Below are positions 34,446-45,682 of a stretch of DNA of 64,000 nucleotides, piece by piece. Position numbers and translations under genes: made by a program. Each line of letters starts with the position of its first letter. Position 1 is the first letter of the stretch. The stretch lies in the NCBI GenBank assembly GCA_020809705.1, contig CP085833.1, positions 2,728,001-2,792,000 of the forward strand, given 5' to 3'. The DNA comes from Calonectria ilicicola. Taxonomy: Eukaryota; Ascomycota; Sordariomycetes; Hypocreales; Nectriaceae. The notes beneath the pieces were generated by a model. It was not told the DNA's origin and ran no database searches. It worked only from the letters and a program-made list of their open reading frames with translations.

Positions 34446-35376
34446 AAAAAAGAAAGCAAAAAAGAAAAGCATGACTTGGATGTATAAACCCGCCGGGTTG
34501 GGTAGCGGCGCACATGGTGTTGTGTGTTATCATGGGACGGATCAAGTGGCCCTGCAATCTCCTCTCTACCATCTTTACGACCACGTTTTCATACCCCTCA
34601 CAGATTTTCAGGCCGCTTGAGCCCTGTATAGTAGCACTGACGGTCGGTGTAGTACTAGAAAGAAAAAAAAATCACAAGGACGAAACTTGTATGAGATAAA
34701 TGTACATTATGATTTCATCATCGAACAGCTCAGGCTCCTCTTTTCCTATCTGCAACGTGAACATGTATGTGAATTTGTTGCCTGTAAACAGCCAGGGGTT
34801 GGCTGATGGAGCTTTGTTTTGTCGGTGTAAATGCTGGGGCCTCACATCCGAAATGCGCCAACCACCATGGTCAGCCTGGCAGGTAACGACGAAAAAGCAA
34901 GGCCAAGAAGCATGACACAATGCCATACCGGCTAGTTTGAATTGATGCCTTGCAGGCAGACCAAAGCAGAACACAATTGCTCTCATGACGAGCCACACTT
35001 GACACGCACGCCAGGATTGTCACGTGGGTCCATCTCACGGGCAACCCCACCATCAGAGTGGTGTTTTTCTCCCGCAATGGCCCCGCCTCCCATGGCACCG
35101 CCTAGTCCGCCCAACTCCCCCAAGGACACTCTACTGCTACATAGTCTTCATCAAGGAGCCTCGTTCCCTCTCTCCCTCTCCCCAAACACTCCAATTCTGG
35201 TACGCCCGCCCATTCAAATACTTCGCCCCATCCCCCTTCGCTGCAGCCTCCTCCCCTCTCAACTCTCTTACCCCTCCATCCTTATCGCGCTCTCAACAAC
35301 AGCTGCTAACCAGCAGCTCTCGCTCCAGTCCACCCCTCATCTCCTGAGATCCTCGTTCCCGACGTAGACCGCAATC
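34446..35376. other. Intergenic and leader of cofilin
   Basis: 3' flank of Hsp60 to about 34700, no gene in between, then a strongly CT-rich leader from about 35140 to the cofilin ATG. Confidence 0.5.
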
Positions 35377-36261
35377 ATGGTAAGCTCAACAAGACAGCCC
35401 CCCTGAAAGCCCCCATGTTCCTCCATCTCTAACACGCCTCGCAGTCTCAATCCGGGTTCGTCTCCCCTCTTCCTCCCTTTTTATTTTCTTACCCCTCCCC
35501 CGCCGGGTCCGCTGCCCGCCAACCGCTCCAAGACAACAACGGCGCCGCGGGGCATGCAGCTGCCCTGTCTAGATGATGAAACCGCATCTCGATTGAAACG
35601 GCGCGCTAACTTCGTGCCGCCTTACAGTGCCACCGTTGCGCAGGAATGCATCGAAGCTTTCAACGCTCTCAAGCTTAACAAGAAATTCACCTACATCATC
35701 TACAAGCTATCAGACGACAACAAGGAGATTGTCGTCGAGCACTCTGTGAAGAGCGACGACTACGAGGATTTCCGCCAAAAGCTCGTCGACGCCACTTGCA
35801 AGAACAGGATGGTATGCCTCGACCCATTATTGACCGTCTTTCTCGACAACAAAGCAGATCCAGATGCTAACAACGTGAGCAGGGCACCGTCGGCAAAGGT
35901 CCCCGATATGCCGTCTACGACTTCCAGTATAACCTTGCCTCCGGTGAGGGTTCTCGGTACGCACGCCTTTCGTGATCTTGTATCAAGTGAGAATTCGACC
36001 TCCTAACGCTTCAGTAGAAACAAGATCACATTCATCGCTTGGTCCCCCGATGATGCTGGTATCAAGGTGTGTATTACACATTCTAACTAGGCCCCTTCGC
36101 AATTCACTAACTTCCCACCATAGCCCAAGATGATCTACGCCTCTTCCAAGGAGGCTCTGAAGCGATCTCTCACTGGTGTCGCCACCGAGATCCAGGCCAA
36201 CGACACGGATGACATCGAATACGACACCATCATCAAGACCGTCAGCAAGGGTCTCGCTTAA
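35377..36261 (+). CDS. cof1: Cofilin / ADF actin-severing protein
   Basis: Six exons: 35377-35379, 35445-35455, 35628-35811, 35883-35956, 36018-36066 and 36124-36261, giving 152 residues. Exon 1 is only the ATG and exon 2 is an 11-nt microexon, together coding MSQSG. The ADF-homology fold is clear: [71 protein letters not shown] in order, then PKMIYASSKEALKRSL with the long actin-binding helix. Ser in the MSQSG start corresponds to the regulatory N-terminal Ser region of the family. The protein severs and depolymerises ADP-actin filaments. The many small exons near the 5' end are typical of fungal cofilin genes. Confidence 0.96.
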
Positions 36262-36572
36262 GTGTTTGTCCTTTTAGAAGGCATGGAATAGAGCTGAACA
36301 TACACTGGGTCGCTATCAGCACCCATGATGAAGGACCAAGACCAATGGAGTAGTGATATTGCGGAGGAATAAGGCAGCGGAGTGGTGGACATCCCTAGGG
36401 ACATCGCCATCGAGTTTTCTTCTCGGGTTGGCACGTAAATGGACAGATTTGCTAGCCCTCACCATATACCATAATGGAAAATAAACACACATACTGGTAT
36501 GTGGAACTTTTTGGCCAAATTGCGCCGCCTGTTATATTTATACTGTAGGTAATACTTGTTGTATGCCATCCT
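36262..36572. other. Intergenic between convergent cofilin and Get5-like genes
   Basis: Shared 3' flanks; nothing else seen. Confidence 0.5.
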
Positions 36573-37234
36573 TCATGTTTGGCTTGACTGCCAGCTTGAC
36601 TTAAAGAGAGCGGATAAGGTCTCGGCCTGCTCTTGGTCTTTTAATCGCTGCGCCAAGAAACCCTTCAAATCCTGCCAAAACTTCTCCGTTTCCAGTGCTG
36701 CCGACCCCGTAGCTTGGTCTTCTGGAGCCACTTGAGGTTCTTCCGGGGGGATAGCCGCAGCACCACCCATCACCATTACTGAGAACTCAATAGTCGCATC
36801 TGTCTCTCCCAATAAATCCTTGAGAATCTTGCTGTCCGGAATAGGTTTCCTGTTGAAAAGAAGCTTGATTTTGTCGACAGTGATTCTCGTTTGGGCTTGT
36901 ACTTTAGACTTGAGGTCCAAAACCGAGGTATCGAGCGGTTGGGAGGTGAACTTGAGGTCGAGGGGAGGGTTGCGCAAAGATTTTAGAGTTACAATGACAC
37001 TTCGTTCTTGGCCAGGAGCGAGTTTGACGGGCTTGCTCATGGCCTTGGGCATCCGAGGGAGGATATACTAGAGCGATGTGTTAGTATCAAACAGGGCACC
37101 AGGACCACAGATAGAGCTCATACAGGCGGTCGCGCAGGAAAGTTTTTGGGGTCCTCAACATGGTCGGCAGATAGCTTGATTGGGCGCGAGTCAAGCGACG
37201 ACAGAAAGGTCTTTGCAAAAGCGACCTCAGCCAT
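36573..37234 (-). CDS. Get5/Mdy2-like ubiquitin-like protein
   Basis: Minus-strand exons 37234-37124 and 37067-36573 give 201 residues. The N-terminus is MAEVAFAKTFLSSLDSRPIK with KNFPARPPYILPRMPKAM, a segment found in fungal Get5-type proteins. Residues about 60-145 form a ubiquitin-like fold: SVIVTLKSLRNPPLDLKFTS, then VLDLKSKVQAQTRITVDKIK, LLFNRKPIPDSKILKDLL and IEFSVMVMGG. The C-terminal 50 residues are helical with WQDLKGFLAQRLKDQEQAET, like the homodimerising end of Get5. In the GET pathway Get5 with Get4 hands tail-anchored proteins from Sgt2 to Get3. The family call rests on the fold and the N-terminal motif; moderate certainty. It is divergent from Nop2. Confidence 0.75.
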
Positions 37235-37704
37235 GGTGGTGGTGATGCCGCTACTAGGTGGAGGCGGGGTTGAAGCTCTGACAGCAAAGTAGTGGGATAA
37301 CGTGAGTACCTGGCCTGGCAGGAACCCAAGATGGAGGATCTGAAAGTATCAAGTATAGTATAATAAAAACGGACAGCGTGCGGCAGAATGAACAAGCGCT
37401 AAATCGATATGGCGGGAATGCTCTCAACTCCTTCGAACTGAAGACTAGTAATGTGGTGTAGCTCCATGCTTGCATGGCACGCTCCAGGAGGGAGATGGTC
37501 ACGTGTCGCTGGCACCGATACGGAGTTCTGCCGTCTTATCGGACCCCTGCAGGACCTGCTCAGAGAAAAAAAGTTTCGGCGGGGCGCGATCTTGGTTTTT
37601 TTGGATAGAGACAAGACGGGCAGTTGCGCTGCTCGAACTTTTTTTTTTTTCTTATATGCCCCAATTCTCCCAATTCACCGGTTGATTCGCTACCATTTTT
37701 CAAA
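37235..37704. promoter_or_regulatory. Divergent promoter region Get5-like / Nop2
   Basis: 470 bp between two divergent starts. A T-run lies shortly before the Nop2 start. No coding sequence. Confidence 0.45.
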
Positions 37705-39762
37705 ATGGGTGTCGGACGACGTATGAAGAAGCAGGGCCCTCCCCAGCCCCTGTCCGAAGAACATTTCACAAAGCTCAAGCGCAAGGCCGGTTTACCTGTT
37801 GATGCTGCTGTCGAGGCGCCCGAGAAGAAGAAGCGCAGAACCGCCAAGCCCGTCGAGCCAAAGAGCAATGGCGCAGCACCCAAGAAGGCGGCGACCAAGA
37901 AGACGAACGGCGCCAAGGCTGTGAAGGCTGCCGCGCCGGCTCCCAAGGCCAATGGCAAGGCCACCAAGTCAAAGAAGAAGTCTGTGCCAGACTTGGAGGA
38001 TCTCTCCGACGAGGAATTGGACGATGAATTCGACGTGGAGGATCTAGACAATGCTGATCTGGATGACGAGGAGGGTGGCATTGGATTGAAGGATGACTTC
38101 CTTGGCTCGGATGATGACTCGGTGTTCGACTCTGAAGAGGAGCAGGCCAGCCGTGGAAAGACGATGTGGTCTGAGGACGAGGACGAGTCGGACGCCGAGG
38201 AGAAGCTTACAGCTGCAAACATTGAGGGTCTCTCTAGGAAACTAGATGCCCAAATGGCGGAGGAGGCTGCGGATGCGGACGCAGAAATGGCTGATGAGGC
38301 TCTCCAGACCAACATCGACGGCGACAAACCCCATATTCTAGGCGATGATGATGAGGATGATGAGCTCTCAGCCAAGACCAATGCTCTCCTAGCCCCCGAT
38401 CTACAACTTCTACGAACAAGAATCACCGAAAACATCCGCGTGCTCGACGACTTTTCCAACCTCGCCGAGGAGGGTCGCTCAAGAGCCGAGTACACAGCCC
38501 AGCTCATTAAGGATATCTGCGCCTACTATGGTTACTCCGAGTACCTGGCCGAGAAGCTCTTCAATCTCTTCACTCCTCGCGAAGCCTTTGCCTTTTTCGA
38601 GGCCAACGAGTCGCCCCGTCCCGTCGTCATTCGAACAAATACGCTACGCACTCACCGTCGTGATCTCGCCCAGGCTCTCATCAACCGCGGTGTCACACTT
38701 GAGCCCGTCGGCAAGTGGTCCAAGGTTGGTCTTCAGGTATTCGAGAGCAATGTGCCTCTCGGTGCTACACCCGAATACCTCGCCGGACACTATATTCTCC
38801 AAGCTGCCTCTTCTTTCCTGCCCTGTATGGCTCTCGACCCCCAGGAGAACGAACGCGTGCTAGATATGGCCGCTGCCCCTGGTGGTAAAACTACGTACAT
38901 GGCCGCCATGATGAAGAACACAGGCTTCATCATGGCCAATGATCCCAACAAGGCTCGTGCCAAAGGTCTTATTGGTAACATTCACCGTCTGGGAGCCCGC
39001 AACGTCATTGTCTCCAACTACGATGCCCGTGACTTCCCCAAGCCTATGGGAGGTTTCGACCGTGTCCTGCTGGATGCTCCCTGCTCTGGTACCGGAGTTA
39101 TTGCAAAGGATCCTAGCGTCAAGACCAACAAGACGGAACGCGATTTCATGCAGCTGCCCCATATCCAGAAGCAACTGTTGCTCTCCGCCATTGACTCCGT
39201 CAACCACGCTTCCAAGACCGGTGGCTACATTGTTTACTCTACTTGTTCCGTCACTGTCGAAGAAAACGAGGCAGTCGTGCAGTACGCCCTGTCTCGTCGT
39301 CCCAACGTCCGCCTTGTCGACGCCGGCCTCGCCTTTGGCAAAGAGGGCTTCACCAGCTACATGGGCAAGAAGTTCGACCCCTCCGTGCGTCACACCCGCC
39401 GCTACTACCCGCACACCTACAACGTCGACGGCTTCTACGTCGCCAAGTTCCAAAAGTTCGGTCCCACTCCTACAAAGGCCGCCGCCGCCGCAGCCAACGC
39501 CAGCCGTGCCTCGTCCTCAGCTGCCAAGGACTCTTTCGAGTCCGAGGTTGTTGACCGCACACCCATCACCGATGACGAGGATGCTGATGGCAAGGCCAAG
39601 AATGACGACTTTGGCGGTTGGGATGATGACGAGGACAAGGAATACATTGAAAAGGGACGAAGGAACGCCATGCGCAGGAGAGGTCTGGATCCAAACAGTG
39701 ATGAAAAGAAATCCAAGGCAAAGGCCAAGGGCAAAAAGTCGAGTAAAAAGCAGAAAGAGTAG
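37705..39762 (+). CDS. nop2: Nop2, nucleolar 25S rRNA cytosine-C5 methyltransferase
   Basis: A single exon of 685 residues. The ATG at 37705 gives MGVGRRMKKQGPPQPL, the usual fungal start, and follows a T-run in the leader. The first 230 residues are Lys-rich and then very acidic, as in nucleolar proteins. The RsmB-type methyltransferase core follows: RTNTLRTHRRDLAQALINRG, SAM motif I MAAAPGGKTTYMA, catalytic-site DAPCSGTGVI with one Cys, and YSTCSVTVEENE with the second Cys. The tail is Ala- then Lys-rich (KAKGKKSSKKQKE). Nop2 methylates a cytosine in large-subunit rRNA and is needed for 60S assembly. The gene is divergent from the Get5-like gene. Confidence 0.96.
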   Translation: MGVGRRMKKQGPPQPLSEEHFTKLKRKAGLPVDAAVEAPEKKKRRTAKPVEPKSNGAAPKKAATKKTNGAKAVKAAAPAPKANGKATKSKKKSVPDLEDLSDEELDDEFDVEDLDNADLDDEEGGIGLKDDFLGSDDDSVFDSEEEQASRGKTMWSEDEDESDAEEKLTAANIEGLSRKLDAQMAEEAADADAEMADEALQTNIDGDKPHILGDDDEDDELSAKTNALLAPDLQLLRTRITENIRVLDDFSNLAEEGRSRAEYTAQLIKDICAYYGYSEYLAEKLFNLFTPREAFAFFEANESPRPVVIRTNTLRTHRRDLAQALINRGVTLEPVGKWSKVGLQVFESNVPLGATPEYLAGHYILQAASSFLPCMALDPQENERVLDMAAAPGGKTTYMAAMMKNTGFIMANDPNKARAKGLIGNIHRLGARNVIVSNYDARDFPKPMGGFDRVLLDAPCSGTGVIAKDPSVKTNKTERDFMQLPHIQKQLLLSAIDSVNHASKTGGYIVYSTCSVTVEENEAVVQYALSRRPNVRLVDAGLAFGKEGFTSYMGKKFDPSVRHTRRYYPHTYNVDGFYVAKFQKFGPTPTKAAAAAANASRASSSAAKDSFESEVVDRTPITDDEDADGKAKNDDFGGWDDDEDKEYIEKGRRNAMRRRGLDPNSDEKKSKAKAKGKKSSKKQKE

Positions 39763-40363
39763 ATATACCAACCGGATAGCTTTCATGGGTCTGTTTCACG
39801 TTATTTTAGTCATTGCAATGCATCATAATAGAAAGGGAATTCAAAAGCACACCATGCACCGTACGCCTCACAGTGAACGCCCAAAAAGAAAAAAAGTTGC
39901 CAAACAACAAACCATTCATTCAGTAACATGTCATAAAGCATTTCTCTCATCTCATCATTAAGCCCAACATCCTCCATCAGGGGCCATTGCTGCCGCAACC
40001 CACCTTTTTTCTATCGCAGGTCCCAATATCCAGTTTCCCCCAAAACCCATATTTCATTAAATACATGATCACATCAGAATATTGATACGGCAACAATAAT
40101 AAAAATCCACCCAAACAAAGTAAAGGCAATTCTAGCCAAGAATCGCGAAGAAAGTCGAAGCAAAACTGTCACCACCCTTTATCCAGTCGCGGGTATCTCC
40201 TGATGACTGACGCTGGTGACAGAAATATGTGAGGTGTTGTATCCACAAAAAAAAATTGAGGTTGTCCGGTTTGGTGGTCGCCCGTATTATAAAAAGTCTT
40301 GCGGTGAAAAAAAAAAAGAAAAAAAAATTGTGGTAAAGAATCAAAGTCGAAAAGTTTGTCCAC
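39763..40363. other. Intergenic between convergent Nop2 and Byr4
   Basis: A-rich 3' flanks of both genes, with a long A-run region at 40245-40330. No gene seen. Confidence 0.5.
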
Positions 40364-43300
40364 TCATACGGACAAATCGTCGAATTGTGAGACAAGCTCA
40401 CGGATCGTCCATCGCCAGGCCTCGCGGTCCCTGGTCCCTCGGCCGACCCATTTCTCGCACTTCTTGCGCCATCTATCTTCTTCTTCACGTTGTCTCCTGA
40501 TAAACTCAGGACCAACATCAAACTCTTCTCCGACGAGCCAATCATCTTTGATATCGCTGACTCGTCCTTGCGTGCCGTCGTCATCGGCTGCATTATCATC
40601 AAGGTCGGGGATGTCCTTGAAGACGTCTTCATCCTCATCAAGGGCATCGAAGCCATCCATGGGATCGCTAAGTTCAGATTTGGGTTTTGCGGGAGCATCA
40701 AGTTTCAGCCAGCACATGTTTTGAGGATCAAACACCATGCCACCAACAACTTGCACTCCCTTGGTTGCGCTAATGTTAGTAATCAATGCCGGACGAGGAG
40801 TCGAGACTTCCTTCTCGCGGAGCAGAGTGGAAGCAGGTGTCTGGGTAGGAGTCGAGACTGCAGCATCAAAGAGATTGAGGGCATTCTCATTGCCTTCCCA
40901 ACGGAATGTTTCAGCATTATAGTACATTCCATTCACCACTATAAACAATATTAGCGCCAAGGTCACAACAAACAGACAAGTCACTCACCCTTTGACTCCT
41001 TGCCAGTGTTCAAATTAGAGATCAAATGAGGCTTCAATTGTTGAGATCGCTTATGCTTCTTTGACCGGACAGTCGACTGAGGGGTTGAGGGGTTAAGGTT
41101 GGTGCGCGTAGAGAGCTGCGCGACACGCTGGCTGGTGAGAGAGGCAAGCGGGCCGGCACTAGGGACTCGCTGAGCCAACGATGTCTCACGAGCAATTCGG
41201 CTTGCAGCTGTATCCCGGGCAAAATGAGGAGTGTATCCTGCAGGCTTCGCCGGAGAATGGGGGATAGTTGGTGATGCTGATGAGGCACGGTCAGGAAGCA
41301 CATTTTGGTACAGCTTGTTTCGTAAAGCAGCCTTGGGTCCGGAGGTCAGGGGTTGCCTCAGGTACTTGCTTTCATTCTCTCTGGAAGTAGGTAAATCATC
41401 AAACCCGTCCAGTTCGTGCCCATCGCCAAAATTTTTCTTGTTCTTGGGTTTGCTCAGACGCTCCCAAGTATCTGCGGCCACTCGATATCGATGTGGGCTA
41501 GGGGACCGCATGGTTGAAGATCTTGAAATTGTGCGAGAATGTGGTCGCAGGTCAATGGAGTTGTCAGAGTCGTGACGTCGAAACTGGCGAAGACTTTTAG
41601 ACGACACATGATGGGATTGAGTTTGGGAGGTCCCAGCGGGTAAGAATGGCAACGTTGGCTTTCGGGAGGTTGCCTGGCTATCGGTGGCGGCGGGCCGTTG
41701 GCGGTCAACGGGTGTCTTCGGCCGCATGCCAGAGAGCGGTCGATTGTTCTCAGACCTAGATGGCGGTCGCTCTTGACGGTAAGCTGTTGGCTTCGCTGGG
41801 GAGTTGAGCGCCCGGATAGCTGGTAGAGAGCGCTTATGCTTCAAGAGCTGAGCGCTAGTGGTAGTGGGCCCGTCCCGGAGAGAGCTTGTAGAGGTTCTCA
41901 AGCCAAGCTCCCTTCGACGGGGTGTTGCGGCAACGGGCGAGGGTGTGGTGGGGGTAGGGAGGCTTGAGACCGACGATTGCGTTGAATGACCAAGACGCGA
42001 TTGCGAGCGTCGGCTTCGGGGAATTGGCCCACCACTCTCAGACACGGGCTCAAGGGACGTTGAGTGCGTCCTTTCATGAGAATTCAGCCGCGGTATACGT
42101 GTGTTGACCGGCGGCTTGCTGGTAAACGTCAAGGACACGGCTGCCTTAGGTCTGGCTGGACTGGCAGGTCGCGTTTCCTTTACCTTGACATTTCGATGGA
42201 GAGTTAGCTTGCCCGAATCGAAAACCTCTCCGTCACCAATGTCAAGGCCGTCGAGGAAATCAAGCTTCTCAGCTTCTGCAGACTGGGATTTCTGGGGCGG
42301 GATAATGGGCTCCTCAGAAATTCGTATCGGGGAGCGGCTCTTTCGTCGATGTTGAAGCCTCTCTGAAAAATTGACAGGACCGTCGGGAAGAACCAAGCCA
42401 TCAAACGTTTCGTCTTCACTCTCGGCTGTAATAGAGCTCGATACACTGGGGCTCAGTGCTGCTGAGGAGCATCTGTTAGATCGACCATCACGACGGGTGC
42501 CTCCATATCTCGTACCAAGACTGCCTTCTCCCCAATCCAAATCATCAGTTTGTGATGAGGGGGTCTTGGGGATATCTTTCCTAGTGGAGAGTTTTAGCTT
42601 CCCGTCCGACGGCAGTTCAAGATCCATCTCAAAATCATCCTCGGGGTCAGTTGGTTGGTGTTCTCTTGAGGGAGTAGGCGGGGTTATGAAGGATATGGGC
42701 TTAGGTTGACGGCCTTTGGAGACCCGAATTGTGTCACCACCATCACCGAAGAAGTCGTCGTCGTCCTCGGCATCTTTGAACCTGTCAAGATTGATGGCGG
42801 CAGATAGGCTACTGATTGTGGATGGATTCGACTCCCTTCGATCGTTTTCAGAAAAGAAGCCGGTTTTAGACAGTTTGGTTGGGCTGGTTGGAAGGGAACC
42901 GTTGCTGACTTGTCGCAGACTCTCAGGGAATTCTGCATGCTTCTTAATCTTGAAGCCCTGAGACGCATCCGGCAGTTCCAGATCATTCTCCCAGTCATCC
43001 TGGATGATCTTCCTCAGCTTCTTGCCTCCTAATCGCCTGATAGTACCTCCCATCAAAGCCGAAGAAGGAATATTTTTTGGAAGTGGAATGCCAGCATTTT
43101 GAGCTGCAGCAATAGCGTCAAGAGTGGATTTTTCGTCGTCGCCTGGGATATGGACCTGTTTCTCTTCCTCGCCCTCGAGTTCTGACCGAAATGATAAATG
43201 TGACGAACCAGAATCTCGGCGTCTGGAAGGGGGTCTTGAGGCGGCATTCGCAGCGGTTGAAGGGCTTCTGAAGGTGAGGTCGTCACCGTCTACCACGAAG

Positions 43301-43368
43301 TCGTCATCATCCCAGTTCTCGATGTCGTCCACGACAGGTTGCCGGGGTTTTAGACGCAAAGGTTCCAT
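40364..43368 (-). CDS. byr4: Byr4/Bfa1-type septation regulator (GAP scaffold)
   Basis: Minus-strand exons 43368-40989 and 40938-40364 give 984 residues. The N-terminus is acidic: DDIENWDDDDFVVDGDDLTF. It carries GGTIRRLGGKKLRKIIQDDWENDLELP, a Byr4 signature. A long Ser/Pro/Arg-rich region follows. After the single intron the conserved C-terminus reads VVNGMYYNAETFRWEGNENAL, then GGMVFDPQNMCWLKLD, then a terminal helical part with EFIRRQREEEDRWRKKCEKW. In fission yeast Byr4 with Cdc16 forms the two-part GAP for the Spg1 GTPase and restrains septation; Bfa1 is the budding yeast counterpart. The intron boundary is supported by the join K/VVNGMYYN, which restores the family motif. Confidence 0.92.
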
Positions 43369-45682
43369 GGTAAATATAGTGGTTGATTCTAGATGCAGGC
43401 GTTTCTCGAGTCCAAAAAAAAGTTGCAAGGGAGTGCGCTTTGGGACACGACAGATGAAACGCTATGTCAATTGCGCACTGTCATTATCGTCAAGGCCAAC
43501 TATTCCCCGCATCCACCAGCATCTCCCCCAGGCGTAAAACCAGCGTGGATGAGAAGCCGTTGGTGGTGGCAATATCGTCGCAGTATCGAGGGTGTCGGAT
43601 GGGTCTGGCCCTGCAGGTCGATCGCGACAGGTGCAGAAGGCGTTTGTTGGCGAGAATCTAGCGTTGCAGGGCAACTGTTTGTTGTCGCAGCGTCGGGGGG
43701 GAAAAACGAATGTAAAATCAAGGAGCGAGCGACGCAGGAATACAAGGGACGCGGCGGTGTCCAACAAGAATACGCAATTGAGTACAGCAGCAAGGGACAG
43801 GATTTTCGTCGCAGGGTGTCGTGTTTGTGTGTGTGGGAAGAGTGACGTGAAAGGTTGATGCGAGGTCAGGAATGTGGCCGGCGGGTTCCAACGAGGTTGG
43901 TGAGTGGTGGATGTGGATCAAGGTGGGCGGTGGGAGAAGGTGGGTTGGTTGGGACTTGAAAAAGAGAAAAGGCTGGGGTGGTAGTGTGCGTGGCTGGTGG
44001 CAGTTCCTGCTAACTAATAAGGAACGGGTTGCTCCTACCTCGCACTACGCATGGGACTAAAAACACAGTCTAACGCACCCACCTCACCACACCACACCAC
44101 CGGCCCTCTGCGCCTTCCGCCTCCCCTTCCACTTCCGCTACGTACCTTTACAGACATGCAGGAGCCCAGGGCCCTGTAACACACGGACATGATCCCATCG
44201 CTCCTGTTTGCACGGAAGAAATTTTCTTTGTCCAAAAGTCGGGGGCCGGGCGGGCGGGCTGACGATGATACACACGTGACACTCTCGCCAACTTTACCCA
44301 GTTTGCAACTTTTCACCAATTCACCCATGCTTGCGTGTTAGTGTTTGCGTCGGGGGAGCCGCCCGATTGGCTCGTCAGCCAAAACACCGCGCCAGCCCTC
44401 TCCCACGCGTCATGGTCGCGACGGGGGACGGGCGAGTGTCTGTCAGGTTTTTGCGGACTGGCGCTCGTTTCAGGAGGAATATGACCACAAAAGCCAGAGA
44501 GGTTGGTTTGAATTTGATGACTTGATTGTGTTCCTGCCCATATTTGCGACATGGCCTGATGGGACGGATATTGATTGCAACCAGCAGTCGCCAACCTCTT
44601 CAACCAACGAGTGACTGAGGTATCTATCTATCTCTAAACGGTGCATGTGTTCCCAGATTTATTCTTTTCTTCCTTTCCTCCTGCATTGTACGGCTTCCAG
44701 AACAGTGATGGCGCAGATTGGAAATCTTGGGTTTGCATTGCCAATGTTCATGCGAGCGCGATGCAAGCACTCATCTCCACTCCCGGGAGGACGAACAACC
44801 ATGGATACCTCGTCGAGCCGGGAACCTCAGCAACAGAGCACGGAGCAGATGGCTCGTATCGACTTTAGGGCGGGTTAATCCATCAGAATCTCAGTCAAGT
44901 CTCTCATAAATTGTCGAGCCTCGTGTCCGCCCCAATATTCCACTAGGCGGCCCAGACCGAGGAGTAGAAGCGCAGTTGGTGCGCTGTGATCTTCCCGCTG
45001 TGTCTTGTGTGTGATGGCCACTCTCTGGGCCGGCAAGCCTCAGCCACAGGGGCATGACAGCCGCCGACGAGGCCATGTGGGTGCCCTGCTGTAGTGCTGC
45101 AGGCTGCAGCTGCCAGCACTTACACGCTGAGACTGCACCCTGGCCTGACCCAGCTGTTGGCCAGGTACCTTGGCGTGCTGTCGATATGGAGATGGGCATG
45201 TGCCTGCAGCTAGTTGGTGCTGCTGCCTTGCACATCTCACGCTTCACCCACATCACTTCTCGTCCATTAAAGGGCGACGCCGCTTCGCCAAATCGGCCAC
45301 GCAATTTGTGTCGTGCTCACAGCCAACTTTATCACATTCCTCTCTCGGCCTTTTTTTGCACCCAGCAGCTTCCCCCGAGACCTTACGCATTGTTCGGACC
45401 CTCTCATCCGCGGCGGCAATTCCCCGTCGCAACTGTCCCGGACCCTGCTATATCTGCATTCCTTCAACATATTTCCCCTAGCAGATCTCGGCCCGTGTCT
45501 CATTTGGAAAGACAGTTGTCCATGCTTCATTTTTTCCGGGTTTGATTAGGGTTCGAGCGGCTACACATCCGTTCTCATATTGCCACTCAAGCCGAGTCAC
45601 TTGCTCGTATCAGACAAATCATCAAAAATCCCTGTAACCATCTCGGCCGGGTCCAGGCACATTACCGACAAGGTGTTTCCAG
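43369..45682. other. 2.3-kb intergenic region between Byr4 and XRCC4
   Basis: Divergent promoter region of Byr4 (minus) and XRCC4 (plus). Open frames at 43393-43858 and 45054-45545 overlap on both strands with no domain. No gene or RNA recognised. Confidence 0.5.

Noticed and set aside
33750..34513. Two long minus-strand frames over Hsp60
   Set aside because: Antisense shadows of a codon-biased gene; low complexity and no recognisable motif.
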